From Spinacia oleracea (Eukaryota; Streptophyta; Magnoliopsida; Caryophyllales; Amaranthaceae), in assembly GCF_020520425.1 (NCBI RefSeq), contig NC_079487.1, positions 58,938,719-59,002,718 of the forward strand: DNA of 64,000 nucleotides. Direction: 5' to 3'. The notes under the pieces are model-generated. The model worked only from the letters and a program-made list of their open reading frames with translations. It was not told the origin of the DNA and made no database searches. The position numbers were made by a program, and so were the translations under genes. Below, in pieces: positions 10,703-23,400 of the stretch. Position 1 is the first letter of the stretch, and each line of letters starts with the position of its first letter.

Positions 10703-12805
10703 TAATCGTGAGTGCTCATCTGCCGTTAGGCGGCAACGGCAGGAAGAGAGCATTGCTAATGCTATTCGTAGTTGGAGTGAGTCGGGTGGTAATATGTTGC
10801 TTTAGCGGGAAGCTTTGGTAGTTGGATCCCCTTCTTTGATGGATGCTGATGAGGATCTTGATTTGGCAGAGCGTAACATCAAGCAGTGTCGTAGGAAGAT
10901 TTGTGATGGACATTACACCGATGCATTCCGTGTTCTTTCTTATTCTGGCGTTGCGCCTTATAATGAGGCCACTCTTGCGGGTTTATAGTCGAAACACCCT
11001 TCTTCTCCAACCCCGTCCTTGCCTGATATTCATGTTGATCATCATCATCTCATGGCTACTTCTGCTGTTGTTTTGGACCGGATTTGGAGTTTACCACGTG
11101 GCACATCTTGTGGGAGGGACGGTTTGCAAGCTCAACACCTTATGGATTGTTTGAGTGGTGCTGCTGTGGCTGTTTCAGATGAGTTAGTTTACTCCATTTC
11201 TGGGGTGATTAATCTCTTTTTAGCTGGGAAATGTCCTATGTATTTGGGAGAGTATGTTGCTAGTGCCCCCCTCGCACCTCTTGTCAAGCTCGGTGCTGGT
11301 ATTCGTCCTATTGTTGTGGGTACAGTTTGGCGACGTCTGGTTTCGAAGGTTGGTGTTGTTATGGTTGGTCCATCTTTGGGAAGTTATTTTGATGGTCTTC
11401 AATTTGGTGTCGGGGTATCTGCGGGTGGTGAAGCAATTCTTCATGTTGTGAACCGGTTGATTGAAGATCGGAGTTCTGATGTGGGTCTTTCAATATTGTT
11501 GGTGGATTTTCAAAATGCCTTCAATTTAGTTGATCGAGCGGCCATGTTACATGAACGTTCACCTTCGTTGTCCGGGCATTTCGTGATGGGTTGACTTCTG
11601 ATACTCTACTTCAGCCCGATTGTATTATGCGGAGCACGTATTTTGGTCGTCTCAGGGGGTGCAGCAGGGTGACCCCCTTGGCCCTCTGCTCTTTGCTTTG
11701 GTTTTACAACCCCTGGTTTGTAAAATCAGGGACGCTTTTGATGTATGTCTTCAAGCATGGTATTTGGATGACGGCATTATTATTGGTGACACCTTGGTGG
11801 CGGGGAAGGTTCTGTAGTTGATTATGGAGGATGGGGCTTGTCTCGGGTTACATCTTAACATGGAGAAGACCGAAGTTTTCTGGCCTACAGAGGACCCTCG
11901 AAGTAGGCTTGTGGGAGTCTTTCCCCCCTGATATTGCTCTTCCCTTGCATGGTGTTAAGTTGCTTGGTGGTCCCACTAGTTCCAATCCAGCTTTTAGTGG
12001 TGAGATTGTGATGCAGAGGGTGACCAAGACCATTGGGCTTATGGATAAGGTTGCTCAACTTGATGATCCTCAGTGTGAGCTATTGTTACTTAGGGCATGT
12101 ACCGGAGTTTCTAAACTCTACTTTGCTTTGGGTACTTGTCCTCCTGGTATTTTTGAGGCGGCTCGGCGCACTTTCGATGAGTTTTTTCGATCTTCCTTGG
12201 AGCGTATTGTTACTGCTTTGGGGTCTGGCTTTGGCGATTGGCAGTGGCGACTTGCTACCTTACCTTTTTCTTTTGGCGGACTTGGTGTTTATTCCGGATG
12301 TGATGTTCGTCATTATGCTTTTCTTGCTTCTCGATTACAGTCTTTTGGTTTGCAGAAAAAGCTTCTACGGCATGCTGATATTGTTGGTCCTGGTTGAGCA
12401 TTTGAAGATACGTTGAGTCTATTTAGTAGAACGGTGTTGTATGACATTCTGAGTAGCCCTAGTGAGATCGCTGCCCCTAAACTCATGAAGAAATTGGAAG
12501 ATATATATTTCACAAAGGTTACTACATCTGCAGAATCCACCTTCTCTTTATCTTCTCGGCAGTCAGTGTTGTGGAAATCGCAACAGGGAGATCACACCTC
12601 TGCTTGGCTTCGTGCGGTCCCCATATCAGGTTTGGGACAGACGATGAATGCTAAGGCTTACCGATGTGTGTTGTGTTACTGGTTGGGGGTTCCTTTGTTC
12701 TTTGTTACGGCGCCATGTTCTGCTTGTTCCAGGGTCTTTGCGGGAGACATCTTTGGTGATCATGCGGTGTCCTATGCTGGCATCGTGCGTATTAAAATCC
12801 GGCAT
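10703..12805 (+). pseudogene. R2-like LINE copy 1, reverse transcriptase part
   Basis: Collinear with 42500-44640 of copy 2. RT motifs are visible in pieces: CGRDGLQAQHLMDC, VGTVWRRLVSKVG, LVDFQNAFNLVDR (motif A), SQGVQQGDPLGPLLFAL (motif B) and WYLDDGIIIGD (motif C). Several lesions break it: TAG near 10803, TAG near 10986, frame changes near 11560-11620 and near 11900, and a TGA near 12395. A later segment (12413-12805) carries CVLCYWLGVP and the start of the Cys/His knuckle. It is cut at 12805 by the outer Tat element and resumes at 40142. Confidence 0.85.
12801..12805 (+). repeat. TSD of outer Tat element, left
   Basis: GGCAT, repeated at 40137-40141. Joining the two flanks gives the LINE sequence seen uninterrupted in copy 2 near 44625-44650. 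Confidence 0.93.
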
Positions 12806-13071
12806 TGTAGACACCTACTTTTGTCCCCATTCCCGAAAAGGAAAGGTTCGATGATGAAAACATAAATCTCCACTTCACAACGCATCTCCTATAAAATAAA
12901 CGAATCTCAATTCCCCTTTTTATTTCACCCGAAACCTGCTATTTATGGAAACCTGCTAAAAATAGTAACTGCCGTAAAAGGTAGCTTCTAAAAGTGGCAA
13001 GTCATAAAAGATAGAAACCTGTCAGAATTAGGTGTTGCACTCCAACATAAATCCTAAATGAGATAGAAATC

Positions 13072-13395
13072 CAAAAGGTCTTGCGCGCACTAGGTGTACA
13101 ATAAATTTATTGTACACCAAGATAACTTTTACCTATTTTTTGTAACTTTAACCTAGTTTTGATTAACTTTTATATTAGTAAAAAAATGTTAATAAATAAA
13201 CATTTTAAAGAGTTAAATGATTAATTTTATACATTATTAGTGATTTTGAAGAAACAATTTTTATTAAAATGAATAAATTTATCATTAAAAAATGGATAAC
13301 TTTTACATATATAAGTTTAACTTTTAGACATTTTGAGTTAACTTTTACTTTGGTGTACAATATTTATTGTACAACCATTGTAAATAAGAATTTGT
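13072..13395. mobile_element. MITE in outer 5' LTR
   Basis: 324-bp AT-rich insertion flanked by GATAGAAATC (13062-13071 and 13396-13405; a 9-10 bp TSD). Near each end lies a palindrome around TGTACAATAAA...TTGTACA, the left one containing GTACAATAAATTTATTGTAC. It is absent from all other LTR copies in the window, so it inserted after the retroelement. Superfamily is unclear; the TSD length would suit Mutator-like. Confidence 0.75.
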
Positions 13396-13585
13396 GATAG
13401 AAATCTGCAAGAATCCTATTCCTAATATGATTCGGAAATAAGAGTTACGTATTAATTAAAATCCTAACGAGCCTAGAGTTCGTAACGAGCCCAGACGCAT
13501 TCCGTCATGAAATTGATACGCACTAAAAGACTCGATTAAGTCTCAAACACTCCGGATTCTAAGAATCCGAATCTGACAAAGAAAC

Positions 13586-13677
13586 AGCCCTGGGCGCTGA
13601 AATTGTATGGGTCCTATTTTCGACGCCCAGAGCTGGGCGCCGAAATCTTTGACGCCCAGAGCTGGGCGCTGAAAATA
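13586..13677. repeat. GC palindrome cluster D (three units)
   Basis: CCCTGGGCGCTGAAA half-unit, then CGACGCCCAGAGCTGGGCGCCG and GACGCCCAGAGCTGGGCGCTG, each an inverted repeat around AGAGCT. In the outer 5' LTR, upstream of the TATA box. The 3' LTR (39125-39200) has one unit fewer. Confidence 0.9.
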
Positions 13678-13750
13678 CCTGGGTACGTGTTTTTTCCTAA
13701 TTCTTTGTGGATTAGAACTCGGCAATTCTATCTTTCCACGAACTCTTCCC

Positions 13751-13758
13751 TATAAATA
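13751..13758 (+). promoter_or_regulatory. LTR TATA box (outer 5' LTR)
   Basis: TATAAATA, conserved in all full-length LTR copies of the family. Confidence 0.65.
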
Positions 13759-15030
13759 CAGCCCAAAATTCGACGTGAAAACAACACACACACAATTATA
13801 TTCTGAGTATTGACTCCAACCCTTAGCCTAAGCCTCACGCTGCGAAACTGTTCACGCGTTCTGTCGCAATCGATCCATAAATCGAACAGAACGTATCCTG
13901 TCCCATAATTTGAGATTCGTTAAATAAAAAGGAGAAATAGCAAAGTCAAAGTGGTTAGTTTTCAGAGAACAGTGACGCACCTCTCAAGGGTGCGTCGTAA
14001 TGTGTCCCTTTTCGATGATTTAATTGCTTTCCTCGCCCTTTTTATGAACTGTTAAACTAACTAAATCTGATTGTCCTATCACGCCTAACAAATATAATAT
14101 TTTTGGGAAATTGGATTATCATGCTAGGTCCCTTAATGCTATTTAAATCAGATAATCACGATCGCCCTAGTATTATATGTTGCATATTGCTAAAATCAAC
14201 TCGGATTAGTTTAATAGTTAACGCATGTCCCTTCAATTATTTATGCTGAGCTAGTAAGGATATCCTGTCTCTGGAGTTATTGACGAGCGAAGTACTCCTC
14301 TCGGTAGTTACAGTCCCCCGAACCCTCAATCTCTACCTTGCGGGTGTATGTTGAGAGATCCCCACACCAGGGATCACAAGGGAACCTACGGCCGTCGTGG
14401 CAGAACCGCATAACGAATCTCGGCTCCCTCGGGAGTTGGGACTAAGGATACCTTTTTTCGCCAATAGGGGGGTGCATACGCCGCGCATGTTTCCCACTCG
14501 GTACTTGCGCAGGGAGTACACCTTTCCCGAACCCAATCGCTCTCTCATTAGGTCCCTCTCGCCTGCATTCCCCCTTGGCTTGCACTTGCGGGTTGGCCTC
14601 TTGAGCGAAATTCGTCTGTTGAAGACACTACCTCGACCGGGGCATGTGTTGGAACTACGATAGAAGCGGTACCAAGCCAGGCGCAAATAACTACCCATAG
14701 AAGCCTATCATAAACTACATGACATGTTATTATCGCCTCATGATGAATGTTAGTTATGTGTAGCAAAATATGTGATTGTGTGTGACAAACTATCCTAGAA
14801 AACCAACGACCTTAAAAATTGCCCAAACATTCATAGACTAATTTGCCAAAGAGTTATACTGAAATACGTGTTCCGCAAACCCGAATGATCGCCACAAAAA
14901 TAAGCGACGCTCGGGGTTGCCTGTAACGAATCCCACAAATGCTGCTACGCGTAAAGGACGTTATTAAGAAAACACGCAAATCGAAGTCTCATAAACAGAA
15001 GACAGAAAACGAGAACCAGCCAGGGACGCA

Positions 15031-15089
15031 TTTTCAACGCCCCTGGCTGGGCGCCAGAATTTCTCACGCCCGACGCTGGGCGCTGATGT
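15031..15089. repeat. GC palindrome pair E
   Basis: TTTTCAACGCCCCTGGCTGGGCGCC and CACGCCCGACGCTGGGCGCTGA, in the leader of the outer element. Confidence 0.88.
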
Positions 15090-15702
15090 TCCTGCTTGGC
15101 CTTCTGGTCAGGCGGAGCAGCCTCGGTGCCCGGGCGAAAGGAAAATACGTAGCACAAAAAATGTTCGTAAAATAATTGCTACGAGGGCGTAAGAAAAGCA
15201 CTCGATTTCAAAAGCGACTCGTAAAAAAATTAATAACTCTTTGTATCGTCGACAGGCCTCCTACGACGACAATGTTCGGCACCGAAACCGAACACGCTAA
15301 TAACTATGAATGTCACATGGGCAAAGTATTCAAAAAATGATGTTCAAATAAAGTCTTCAAGAAAAAAATAATGTTCAAATAAAAAAGTAAGTAAAATCCG
15401 AGTCTAAACTAGGCTATGCCGAAGTACAATCTAAATCCTAAGTCTTAGTTGTCTTATCCATAGAATCGGTCCTAATGCTTGGTGTCGTTCTGCAAGTCAA
15501 AAGGTTAAACCATATTGAGTCTCCCTTCCTAACATTTAAATCAATAAGCACCCATATGTAATTGTCATCCCTTGTTAAGAGTCTACGGCCTCAATACTCT
15601 CTCTCACCCATAAAAAGAATATGTAATGTATTTGCAAAATGGAAACGGTCACATTCTGAAAATCATTCCCCCATAGTCGCACAACCCCCGAAGTGAACCT
15701 AA

Positions 15703-15707
15703 GGTGT
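15703..15707 (+). repeat. TSD of inner Tat element, left
   Basis: GGTGT, repeated at 32243-32247. Confidence 0.92.
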
Positions 15708-16126
15708 TGTAGACACCTACTTTTGTCCCCATTCCCGAAAGGGAAGGTTCGATGATGAAAGCATAAATCTCCACTTGACAACGCATCTCCTATAAAATAA
15801 ACGAATCTCAATTCCCCTTTTCATTTCACCCGAAACTTGCTATTTATGGAAACCTGCTAAAAATAATAACTGCCGTAAAAGGTAGCTTCTAAAAGTGGCA
15901 AGACATAAAAGATAGAAACCTGTCAGAATTAGGTGTTGCACTCCGACGTAAATCCTAAATGAGATAGAAAACTGCGAGAATCCTATTCCTAATATGATTC
16001 GGAAATAAGAGTTACGTATTAATTAAAATCCTAACGAGCCTAGAGTTCGTAACGGGCCCAGACGCATTCCGTCATGAAATTGATACGCACTAAAAGACTC
16101 GATTAAGTCTCAAACGCTACGGATTA
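15708..16126 (+). repeat. 5' LTR fragment of inner Tat element
   Basis: First 419 bp of the LTR. At CTACGGATT it jumps to leader sequence (AAGTCCCTCTCGCC), so about 1 kb of LTR (palindromes, TATA box, R, U5) and the PBS are deleted. The element could therefore not transcribe from its own 5' LTR. Confidence 0.88.
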
Positions 16127-17093
16127 AGTCCCTCTCGCCTGCATGCCCCCTTGGCTTGCACTTGCGGGTTGGCCTCTTGGGCGAAATTCGTCTGTTGAAG
16201 ACACTACCTCGACCGGGGCATGTGTTGGATCTACGATAGAAGCGGTACCAAGCCAGGCGCAAATAAATTACCCATAGAAGCCTATCATAAACTACGTGAT
16301 ATATTTAAATTTTCAAATCCATGTTTGTAATGTAGTTATGTGTAGCGAAATATGTGATTGTGTGTGACAAACTATCCTAGAAAATCAACGACCTTAAAAA
16401 TTTCCCAAACATTCATAGACTAATTTGCCAAAGAGTTATACCGAAACACGTGTTCCGCAAACCCGAATGATCGCCACAAAAATAAGCGACGCTCGGGATG
16501 GCCTGTAACGAATCCCACGAACGCTGCTACGCGTGAAGGACGTTATTAGGCAAGCACGCAAATCGAAGTCGCATAAACAGAAGACAGAAAACGAGAACCA
16601 GCCAGGGACGCATTTTCAACGCCCCTGGTTGGGCGCCAGAATTTCTCACGCCCCTCGCTGGGCGCTGAAGTTGCTGCTTGGCCTTCTGGTCAGGCGCAGT
16701 AGCCTCGGTGCCCGCGCGAAAGGAAAATACGTAGCGCTAAAAAATGTTCATAAAAAGAATTGCTACGAGGGCGTAAGAAAAGCACTCGATTTCAAAAGCA
16801 ACTCGTGAAAAAATTAATAACTCTTTGCGTCGTTGTTAGGCCTCCTACGACGGCAATGCTCGACTCTAAAAGTCGACCATGCAAATAATTGTGAATGTCA
16901 CACGGGAAGAGATTTTCGAAAATATAAAGAGTTCAAAGTGCACTCATAGCAGTCCAAATATACTAGTCCGACTTAAGGGTAGCCATAGAATGTCTAAAAA
17001 ACCGACTCACGAAACAAACTAATGTGTCTCCTACTCCACAACAACAATGCAGGGCCCCTGAGTACTTGCCCGTGATAGCCATCAAGGAACGCG
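16127..17093 (+). other. Leader of inner Tat element
   Basis: Non-coding; closely similar to 14549-15340 of the outer element. Holds palindrome pair F. Confidence 0.75.
16613..16670. repeat. GC palindrome pair F
   Basis: TTTTCAACGCCCCTGGTTGGGCGCC and CACGCCCCTCGCTGGGCGCTGAA, in the leader of the inner element. Confidence 0.88.
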
Positions 17094-18008
17094 ATGGGAG
17101 AAGCATTTCCCGAACATCTATACCTAGAGTTCGCACAAACCCAAGAGATGCATGCTCTGGGACACGACCCTTTACGTTCTCAAAGGCAACTCGCCCCAAA
17201 GAATCATGCTATGCCAAAAACGCTCCCCAACTCACATGCTTTCAGGCTATTGTTTGGGTTAGAAAAGAAAAGAGCGAAGAAAGAAACAGAAATTATGGCA
17301 TTAGCTCTCCAAGATGAAGTGTTCGATCCTACTAAATTGATCGCTCCATCACCCTCAAAAGATGACCAAATCCAACGAGGGTGGCGCAAGACTTTCAAAT
17401 GGACTAATGCTCGTGGGATGAAGTTCAAGATATCTGCTGGAGAGGGTCCGATGTACGAAGAATTAGAGTCTGAATCCGAGTCTGACTCCGAGTCCGGACC
17501 TAGCAAAATTATAACCCCTCCCAAAAATAGTTTAGACCCGGAAACCTCTACTCCGGGAGATCTTTTTGATGTAATGCTTCATGACTTTAATAAGATAAAC
17601 AAAACTTTTGAGTATGTGCCGCTTAAAAATCCGAGTAATAATGCAGAATGTCTCGCCACTAATGAGCACGAAAAAGAGCCAGAAGAGGAATATACCAAAC
17701 TAATAAAAGCTGTAAGTGAACAAGAACTCAAAACTCCTATAATTGAGGACACAGAATCAGTAAATATTGGAACAGAAGAAAATCCTAAAATTATTAAAAT
17801 TGGCCTTACCTTAACTCCCACTGAAAAGGCCGATCTAATCTCCACTTTGCGGGAATTCGAGGGTGTCTTTGCTTGGTCCTACAAAGACATGCCAGGAATA
17901 GATCGAGAAATCGCTGAGCATAAAATTCCGCTAGATCCCAAAATGACGCCAGTAAAACAAAAGCTACGGCGGCTCAAACCAGAGATAGCCTTGAAAATAA
18001 AAGAATAA
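17094..18008 (+). pseudogene. Tat pol N-terminal region, inner copy
   Basis: 304 codons from MGEAFPEHLYLEFAQTQ. The first 67 residues are of unknown function and run in frame into MALALQDEVFDPTKL, the acidic region and FEGVFAWSYKDMPG of the left copy. It ends at KIKE with TAA replacing a Glu codon (18006-18008). A short deletion follows, removing the VSNYPE segment and part of its flank compared with the left copy. No CCHC or protease motif is present. Confidence 0.8.
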
Positions 18009-18045
18009 GTCACTAAACAATTAGACGCCGGCTAAAAAAGAATGG

Positions 18046-19158
18046 GTGGCCAATATTGTCCCCGTAGCTAAAAAAGATGGACGAGTGCGAATGTGCGTAG
18101 ACTTTCGAGACCTCAACAAAGCCAGTCCTAAGGATGACTTCCCTCTACCTCACATTGACATACTAGTAGACAACACCGCAGAGCACGCGCTCCTCTCCTT
18201 TATGGACGGGTACGCCGGATATAATCAAATACTCATGGCAGAAGAAGACATGGAAAAAACAACTTTCATTACCCCTTGGGGTACATATTGTTACACTGTA
18301 ATGCCTTTTGGTTTGAAAAACGCGGGGGCCACCTATCAAAGAACAGCCACCACGTTACTCCATGACATGATACACAAAGAAATCGAGGTCTATGTGGACG
18401 ACATGATCGTCAAATCTAAAGACCGGCACGGTCACCTCCCGGCACTTAAAAAGTTCTTCACCCGAATCTTGAAATATAACATGAGACTAAATCCACAAAA
18501 ATGTGTGTTCGGGGTAACCTCGGGAAAATTGCTAGGATATGTTGTTAGTACGCGAGGAATCGAGATTGACCCATCTAAGATCAAAGCCATTACCGAAATG
18601 CCCCCACCAAAAACTGAAAAACAGATAAGGGGCTTCCTAGGAAAGCTGCAATACATTAGTAGGTTCATTTCTAAGCTTACTATGACTTGTGAGCCAATAT
18701 TCAAAAAATTAAGAAAAGAAGAAAAGGTCGAATGGGATGAACAATGCCAAACTGCCTTCGATAAAAACAAAGAATACCTAAGCAAACCACCCGTCCTCTC
18801 CCCGCCTTTGCCTGGAATCCCTTTACGCCTATACCTAACCGTCACGGATACTGCAGCGGGAGCTATGCTCTCACAGTGTGTACATGGATCCGAGCGAGCC
18901 ATTTACTACTTGAGCAAGAAGTTCATACAGTACGAGAAGAGATACACAGAACTTGAGAAAACCTGCCTCGCCCTCGTCTGGGCCTCCAAAAAACTCAAAC
19001 ATTACCTATTGGCCCACACTGTTCATATAGTGTCACAACTAGACCCCTTAAAATACATGTTCGAAAAGCTCGCCCTAAATGGTCGCCTGTCCAGGTGGCT
19101 AGTCATGCTCTCAGAATTCGACCTAAAATTCATGCCAGAAAAAACAATCAAAGAATAA
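18046..19158 (+). pseudogene. Tat pol: RT and RNase H, inner copy
   Basis: 370-codon frame beginning at the RT (MANIVPVAKKDGRVRMCVDF). It includes MPFGLKNAGATYQR, the YVDD active site and the Ty3 RNase H (TVTDTAAGAMLSQ). It is closely similar to residues 258-625 of the left copy. It is cut at KTIKE by the L1 insertion at 19156 and resumes at 23941. Confidence 0.88.
19139..19155 (+). repeat. L1 target-site duplication, left
   Basis: AAAAAACAATCAAAGAA. The same word follows the poly(A) and ends at 23940; the A-run makes the exact length (11-17 bp) uncertain. Confidence 0.88.
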
Positions 19159-19216
19159 GACAACTAAAGTGCAACAGAAGGGCCGACCTAATCCTAAGCT
19201 TGACAAGGGTACATCA

Positions 19217-20407
19217 ATGGCAGATTCCGATGATGTTTCCGAACACTCGATAAACCCAGAAAATCAATCGGACGATTTCAATCAAATATTAACCCCAAAA
19301 TCAAGCTTAAGAGATTTGCAACAACAATCACAAATCAGAGGAGACTTTAATGCGTGGCTAAGTGGATTACACAGTGGTAAGGATGTTCGTACCCATTTTT
19401 CACATTCAAATATTGGCGGGAATACTCTGTTTCAATCTATGAATGATGATGATAATCTGTCTCAACATAATGCTGTGATTCTTGATGACAATGTTGTTAA
19501 TACTGTATCTAGTACCCAAACCCCCATAGTCCAGATTGAATTTGATGATATTAAAGATGAAATTGCTTACTGGGAATCAGCTGTTGTTTGCTATGTGATT
19601 GGGGCTAACCCACCCCAGAATGTTATGGAGGGCTATGTGCGCAGAATCTGGGGGAAGTATGGGGTAGATAAGGTTGCACAGGTGGGAAGGGGTATCTACA
19701 TGGTACGCTTTACAACAATGGAGAATTGCTCCAAGGTGTTGCAGGGGGGATACCAATTTTTTGATTCCAAACCACTAGTGGTGAAACCTTGGTCTGCTGA
19801 TGTTAATTTTAGCAAAGATCCTGTTAAGAAACTGCCTATTTGGATTCAGTTGCATGGTTTGGATGTTAAGTACTGGGGGGAGAAAAGCCTAGGCAAGATT
19901 GTGAGCCAACTTGGATCATTGATCAAAGTTGATCAAGCCACAAAAAATAGGGACAAACTGATGTTTGCCAGAGTCATGATTGAGGTGCAGATTGATCAAG
20001 AATTCCCTAATGTGATCCATTTCAGGAATGAAATAGGCATTATGGTTAGCCAGCAGGTTAACTATGATTGGTTACCAATTACATGTTCTGTATGCAAGGG
20101 GATGGGCCACACTCATGATCATTGTAGCAAGAAACAAACTGGAAATGCTAGGAAAATTTGGGTAAAGAAAGCAACTCAACCAGTCACTGCACCTGTGCCA
20201 CCTCCTGTGCCACTAGGAGATGGTTTTGTTCAAGCCACTAAGTTCAGCAAGACAATCAGCAGACAATTGAAACCAGTGGTCACTGCAAACTCATTCCAAA
20301 CATTATCTGATTCCGATACTGAGGTTGTTCATGAAGAAAAGGAGGTGTTGTTAAGCACTGTGAGTCCATCAGACAGGGGGGTGACATCCCCTTTGTCTAA
20401 TGGATAG
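19217..20407 (+). CDS. L1 ORF1 protein (RNA-binding, gag-like)
   Basis: Open from 19157 to the stop at 20405-20407; the first ATG in frame is 19217 (MADSDDVSEHS), giving 396 aa. The middle part has the DUF4283-like fold signature of plant L1 ORF1 (WIQLHGLDVKYWGEKSL, ARVMIEVQID). Near the C-terminus is a CCHC knuckle, CSVCKGMGHTHDHC. Known plant ORF1 proteins bind RNA and form the ribonucleoprotein with ORF2. The in-frame basic codons before the ATG suggest the native N-terminus was longer. The C-terminal codons overlap the ORF2 start. Confidence 0.85.
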   Translation: MADSDDVSEHSINPENQSDDFNQILTPKSSLRDLQQQSQIRGDFNAWLSGLHSGKDVRTHFSHSNIGGNTLFQSMNDDDNLSQHNAVILDDNVVNTVSSTQTPIVQIEFDDIKDEIAYWESAVVCYVIGANPPQNVMEGYVRRIWGKYGVDKVAQVGRGIYMVRFTTMENCSKVLQGGYQFFDSKPLVVKPWSADVNFSKDPVKKLPIWIQLHGLDVKYWGEKSLGKIVSQLGSLIKVDQATKNRDKLMFARVMIEVQIDQEFPNVIHFRNEIGIMVSQQVNYDWLPITCSVCKGMGHTHDHCSKKQTGNARKIWVKKATQPVTAPVPPPVPLGDGFVQATKFSKTISRQLKPVVTANSFQTLSDSDTEVVHEEKEVLLSTVSPSDRGVTSPLSNG

Positions 20408-23400
20408 AATTCTTTGCTGGAATGTCAGGGGGTTGAACAAACACTCAAAACAGATTAATGTGAGACAACTGATCCAATCTCACAACATTAAATTGTTTAG
20501 CCTCCTGGAAACAAGGGTTAAAGCACCAAGAATGGGTGATTTGTATCTCACAGTTTGCCCAAACTGGTGCTTTACCACCAATCTAAGTTGTCATTATAAT
20601 GGTAGGATTATTCTTGCCTGGGACCCTGATGTGTTCAAAATGGATATCATCCATATGGGAAGTCAGTTGATCCACACATACATCACTGTAAGAAGCTCCG
20701 ATAAGGGGTTTTTTTGTTCATTCATTTATGGTTTCAACACTCCTGCTGAGAGAGAACCTTTATGGTCCACCTTGTCTTCTTTTGCCTCCCTTAACCAGCA
20801 TGCATGGTTGATTATGGGAGATTTCAATTCCATCATGGAAATGGAGGACAGAATTGGCTCACCTGTGAGGTTGGCTGATATCAAACCAATGAGGAACTGC
20901 ATGGCCACTTGCAAACTCTCACAAGTCAAGACAGTTGGAAGGCATTTCACTTGGAATAACAAGCAGGAAGGGGAGGCTAGGGTTTTCTCCAGAATAGATA
21001 GAGTGTTGTCCAATACTGCTTGGGATGACATGTTTGCTACTGCTGAAGCAATGTATATGCCTGAAGGGACCTATGATCATTGCCCTATGATATTGAATAC
21101 CTTCACTACCAATCAGTCAAAGAAACCCTTCAGGTTTTATAACATGTGGACTTCATCTCCTGACTTTCTTCCACTGGTGGAAAGACACTGGCACAGGTTT
21201 GTCTATGGATGCCACATGTTTAGAATCACTCAGAAACTCAAATGGATCAAACAGGATCTAAGGGTCCTGAATAAATCTGGTTATAGTAATCTTGAAGCAA
21301 CCAAAACTCAACTGCAACACCAACTTGCTGCTATTCAAAACAAGCTCTATAATGACCCTACCAATTTCACTCTAGCAACAGAAGAAAAAACAATTGCTGC
21401 TGCATACAGAACTGCAAATGAGAACCATCTTTCTTTCCTTCACCAAATTTCTAAAGCTCACTGGCTTCAACAAGGTGATGAGAATAGCAGAGCTTTCCAC
21501 CAGAGTATCAGACAGAGAAGAAAACACAACAACATCCACTCTATTCAGAATTCCACTGGTGAATGGGTGAATTCAGTGGAAAAAGTTCAGGAAGCCTTTA
21601 TGGATTTTTACAGAAACTTATTTGAGGCAAGAATGGATACTAGATCTCCTATCAAGAAGGCAATCATGGATAGAGGGCCAAGACTGACTGAGGATCATGT
21701 TAATATGTTGAATTGCAATTTCTCCATGGAGGATATTAAAAGAGTGTTAGATGATATCCCAAGCACTAAGGCACCAGGATTGGATGGGTTCAATAGTCAC
21801 TTTTTTAAATGCACTTGGGATCTCATTAAGAATGATATGCATGCTGCCATTAATGATTTCTTCAGAACTGGAAAAATGTTGAAGGAGATTAATGTGACTT
21901 CCATCACTTTGATCCCCAAAGTCAGTGTCCCTTCTTCAGTTGGTGATTTTAGACCCATAGCATGTTGTTCAGTGCTTTACAAATGCATTTCTAAGCTTCT
22001 TTGTGGGAAGCTAGGTGGAGTTCTCCCTGACATTATCTCCCATAACCAAGGAGCATTTGTTTCTGGCAGATCCATTCTTCACAATGTTCTTGTGTGTCAA
22101 GACATTGTCAAGATCTATAGGAAAGGGCAACAGCAGGCTAACTGTCTTATGAAGCTGGATCTTAAAAAGGCTTATGATACTGTTGAGTGGGATTTCATTG
22201 AGGAGATTATGCTTGATCTTGGTTTCCCTAGCCATTTTGTTAAACTCATTATGACTTGCCTCACCACCACTCAGTATTCCATCTTGATTAATGGTACCCC
22301 TTCTGCATTGATTCATCCTAGAAGAGGGTTAAGACAAGGGGACCCCTTGTCTCCCTTGCTCTTCACCCTATGCATGGAGTACTTTTCAAGGGCTATGCAA
22401 ACAGTAGGTGAACACCCCTCTTTCAAGTTTCATTCCAGGTGTAGACCTATGAAACTTAATCATTTATGCTTTGCTGATGACCTCCTCATGTTCTGTAAAG
22501 GAGAAAAGGAAACAGTTCAACTCATGATGGATGGGTTTGGTGTGTTTTCTAACACCACTGGACTCATGGTTAACCCTCACAAGTCTTCCCTGTACTGCTG
22601 TGGAATTCCAGATCATCAACTCCCCTCTTTTACTGAGTTGACTGGTTTTGGCATGGGTTCTCTCCCATTCAAATATCTGGGTGTTCCTGTCTCCCCTCTG
22701 AAGTTGAAAGCTAGTGACTGTGATTCTCTCATTGTTAAAATGACCTCCAAAATAAAAACTTGGAGTTCAAGACATCTTTCCTTTGATGGGAGAGCTCTAT
22801 TGGTTAATACTGTGCTTATGAGTGTGACTGTCTATTGGTCACAAATGTTTATTTTCCCCAAAACTGTCCTGAAAAGAATCAACTCCATTTGCAGATCCTT
22901 CCTTTGGTATGGGAACTATGATGATTCCAGACCTGGCCCTGTGGCATGGGATCAACTTTGTCTTCCAAAAAATCAGGGTGGTTTGGGATTCAGAAATCTG
23001 CTCCTGTGGAACCAAGCTACAGTGGGAAAACTAGCATGGGCTATTTCTAGAAAACAAGACAATTTATGGGTGAAATGGATTCATTCTGTTTATGTGAAAA
23101 ATAAGAATTGGGATGACTTCATTGCCCCTACTGCAGCAAGCTGGGTGGTGAAGTATGTTTGCTTGGTGAAGAACAGTTGCAACACTCTTTTGCATTCTCA
23201 CCAGTGGCTGAGAACATCTAAGTACTCTATCAAAGAAACCTACACTACTCTATGTCATCAAACTGATAAGGTTCATTGGCAACAATATGTGTGGAACAGA
23301 CTTTCTGTGCCAAAACACAGATTCATTCTTTGGCTTACTATGCTTGATAGACTGAAAACAAAAGACAGGTTGTATAAGTTAATGGTAGGGTCTGATGACC

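Larger units (their letters stand above)
12806..14400 (+). repeat. 5' LTR of outer Tat element (3' end deleted, MITE inside)
   Basis: Matches the 3' LTR 38667-40136 until CGGCCGTCGTGG at 14400, then jumps directly into leader sequence (CAGAACCGCATAACG). About 200 bp of LTR end plus the PBS are missing. A 324-bp MITE with its 10-bp TSD lies at 13072-13405 and is absent from the 3' LTR. Confidence 0.88.
14401..15707 (+). other. Leader of outer Tat element
   Basis: Non-coding leader homologous to 16127-17093 and, reversed, to about 4650-5540. Holds GC palindrome pair E. Ends at the GGTGT target site of the inner element. No ORF supported. Confidence 0.75.

Noticed and set aside
14397..14663. 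Small frames in the Tat leaders (also 5348-5599)
   Set aside because: The leader copies do not preserve these frames in parallel; leader sequence is treated as non-coding.
19169..19171. GTG as start of L1 ORF1
   Set aside because: Not a credible plant start codon; the frame runs upstream to the element border, and the first ATG is 19217.
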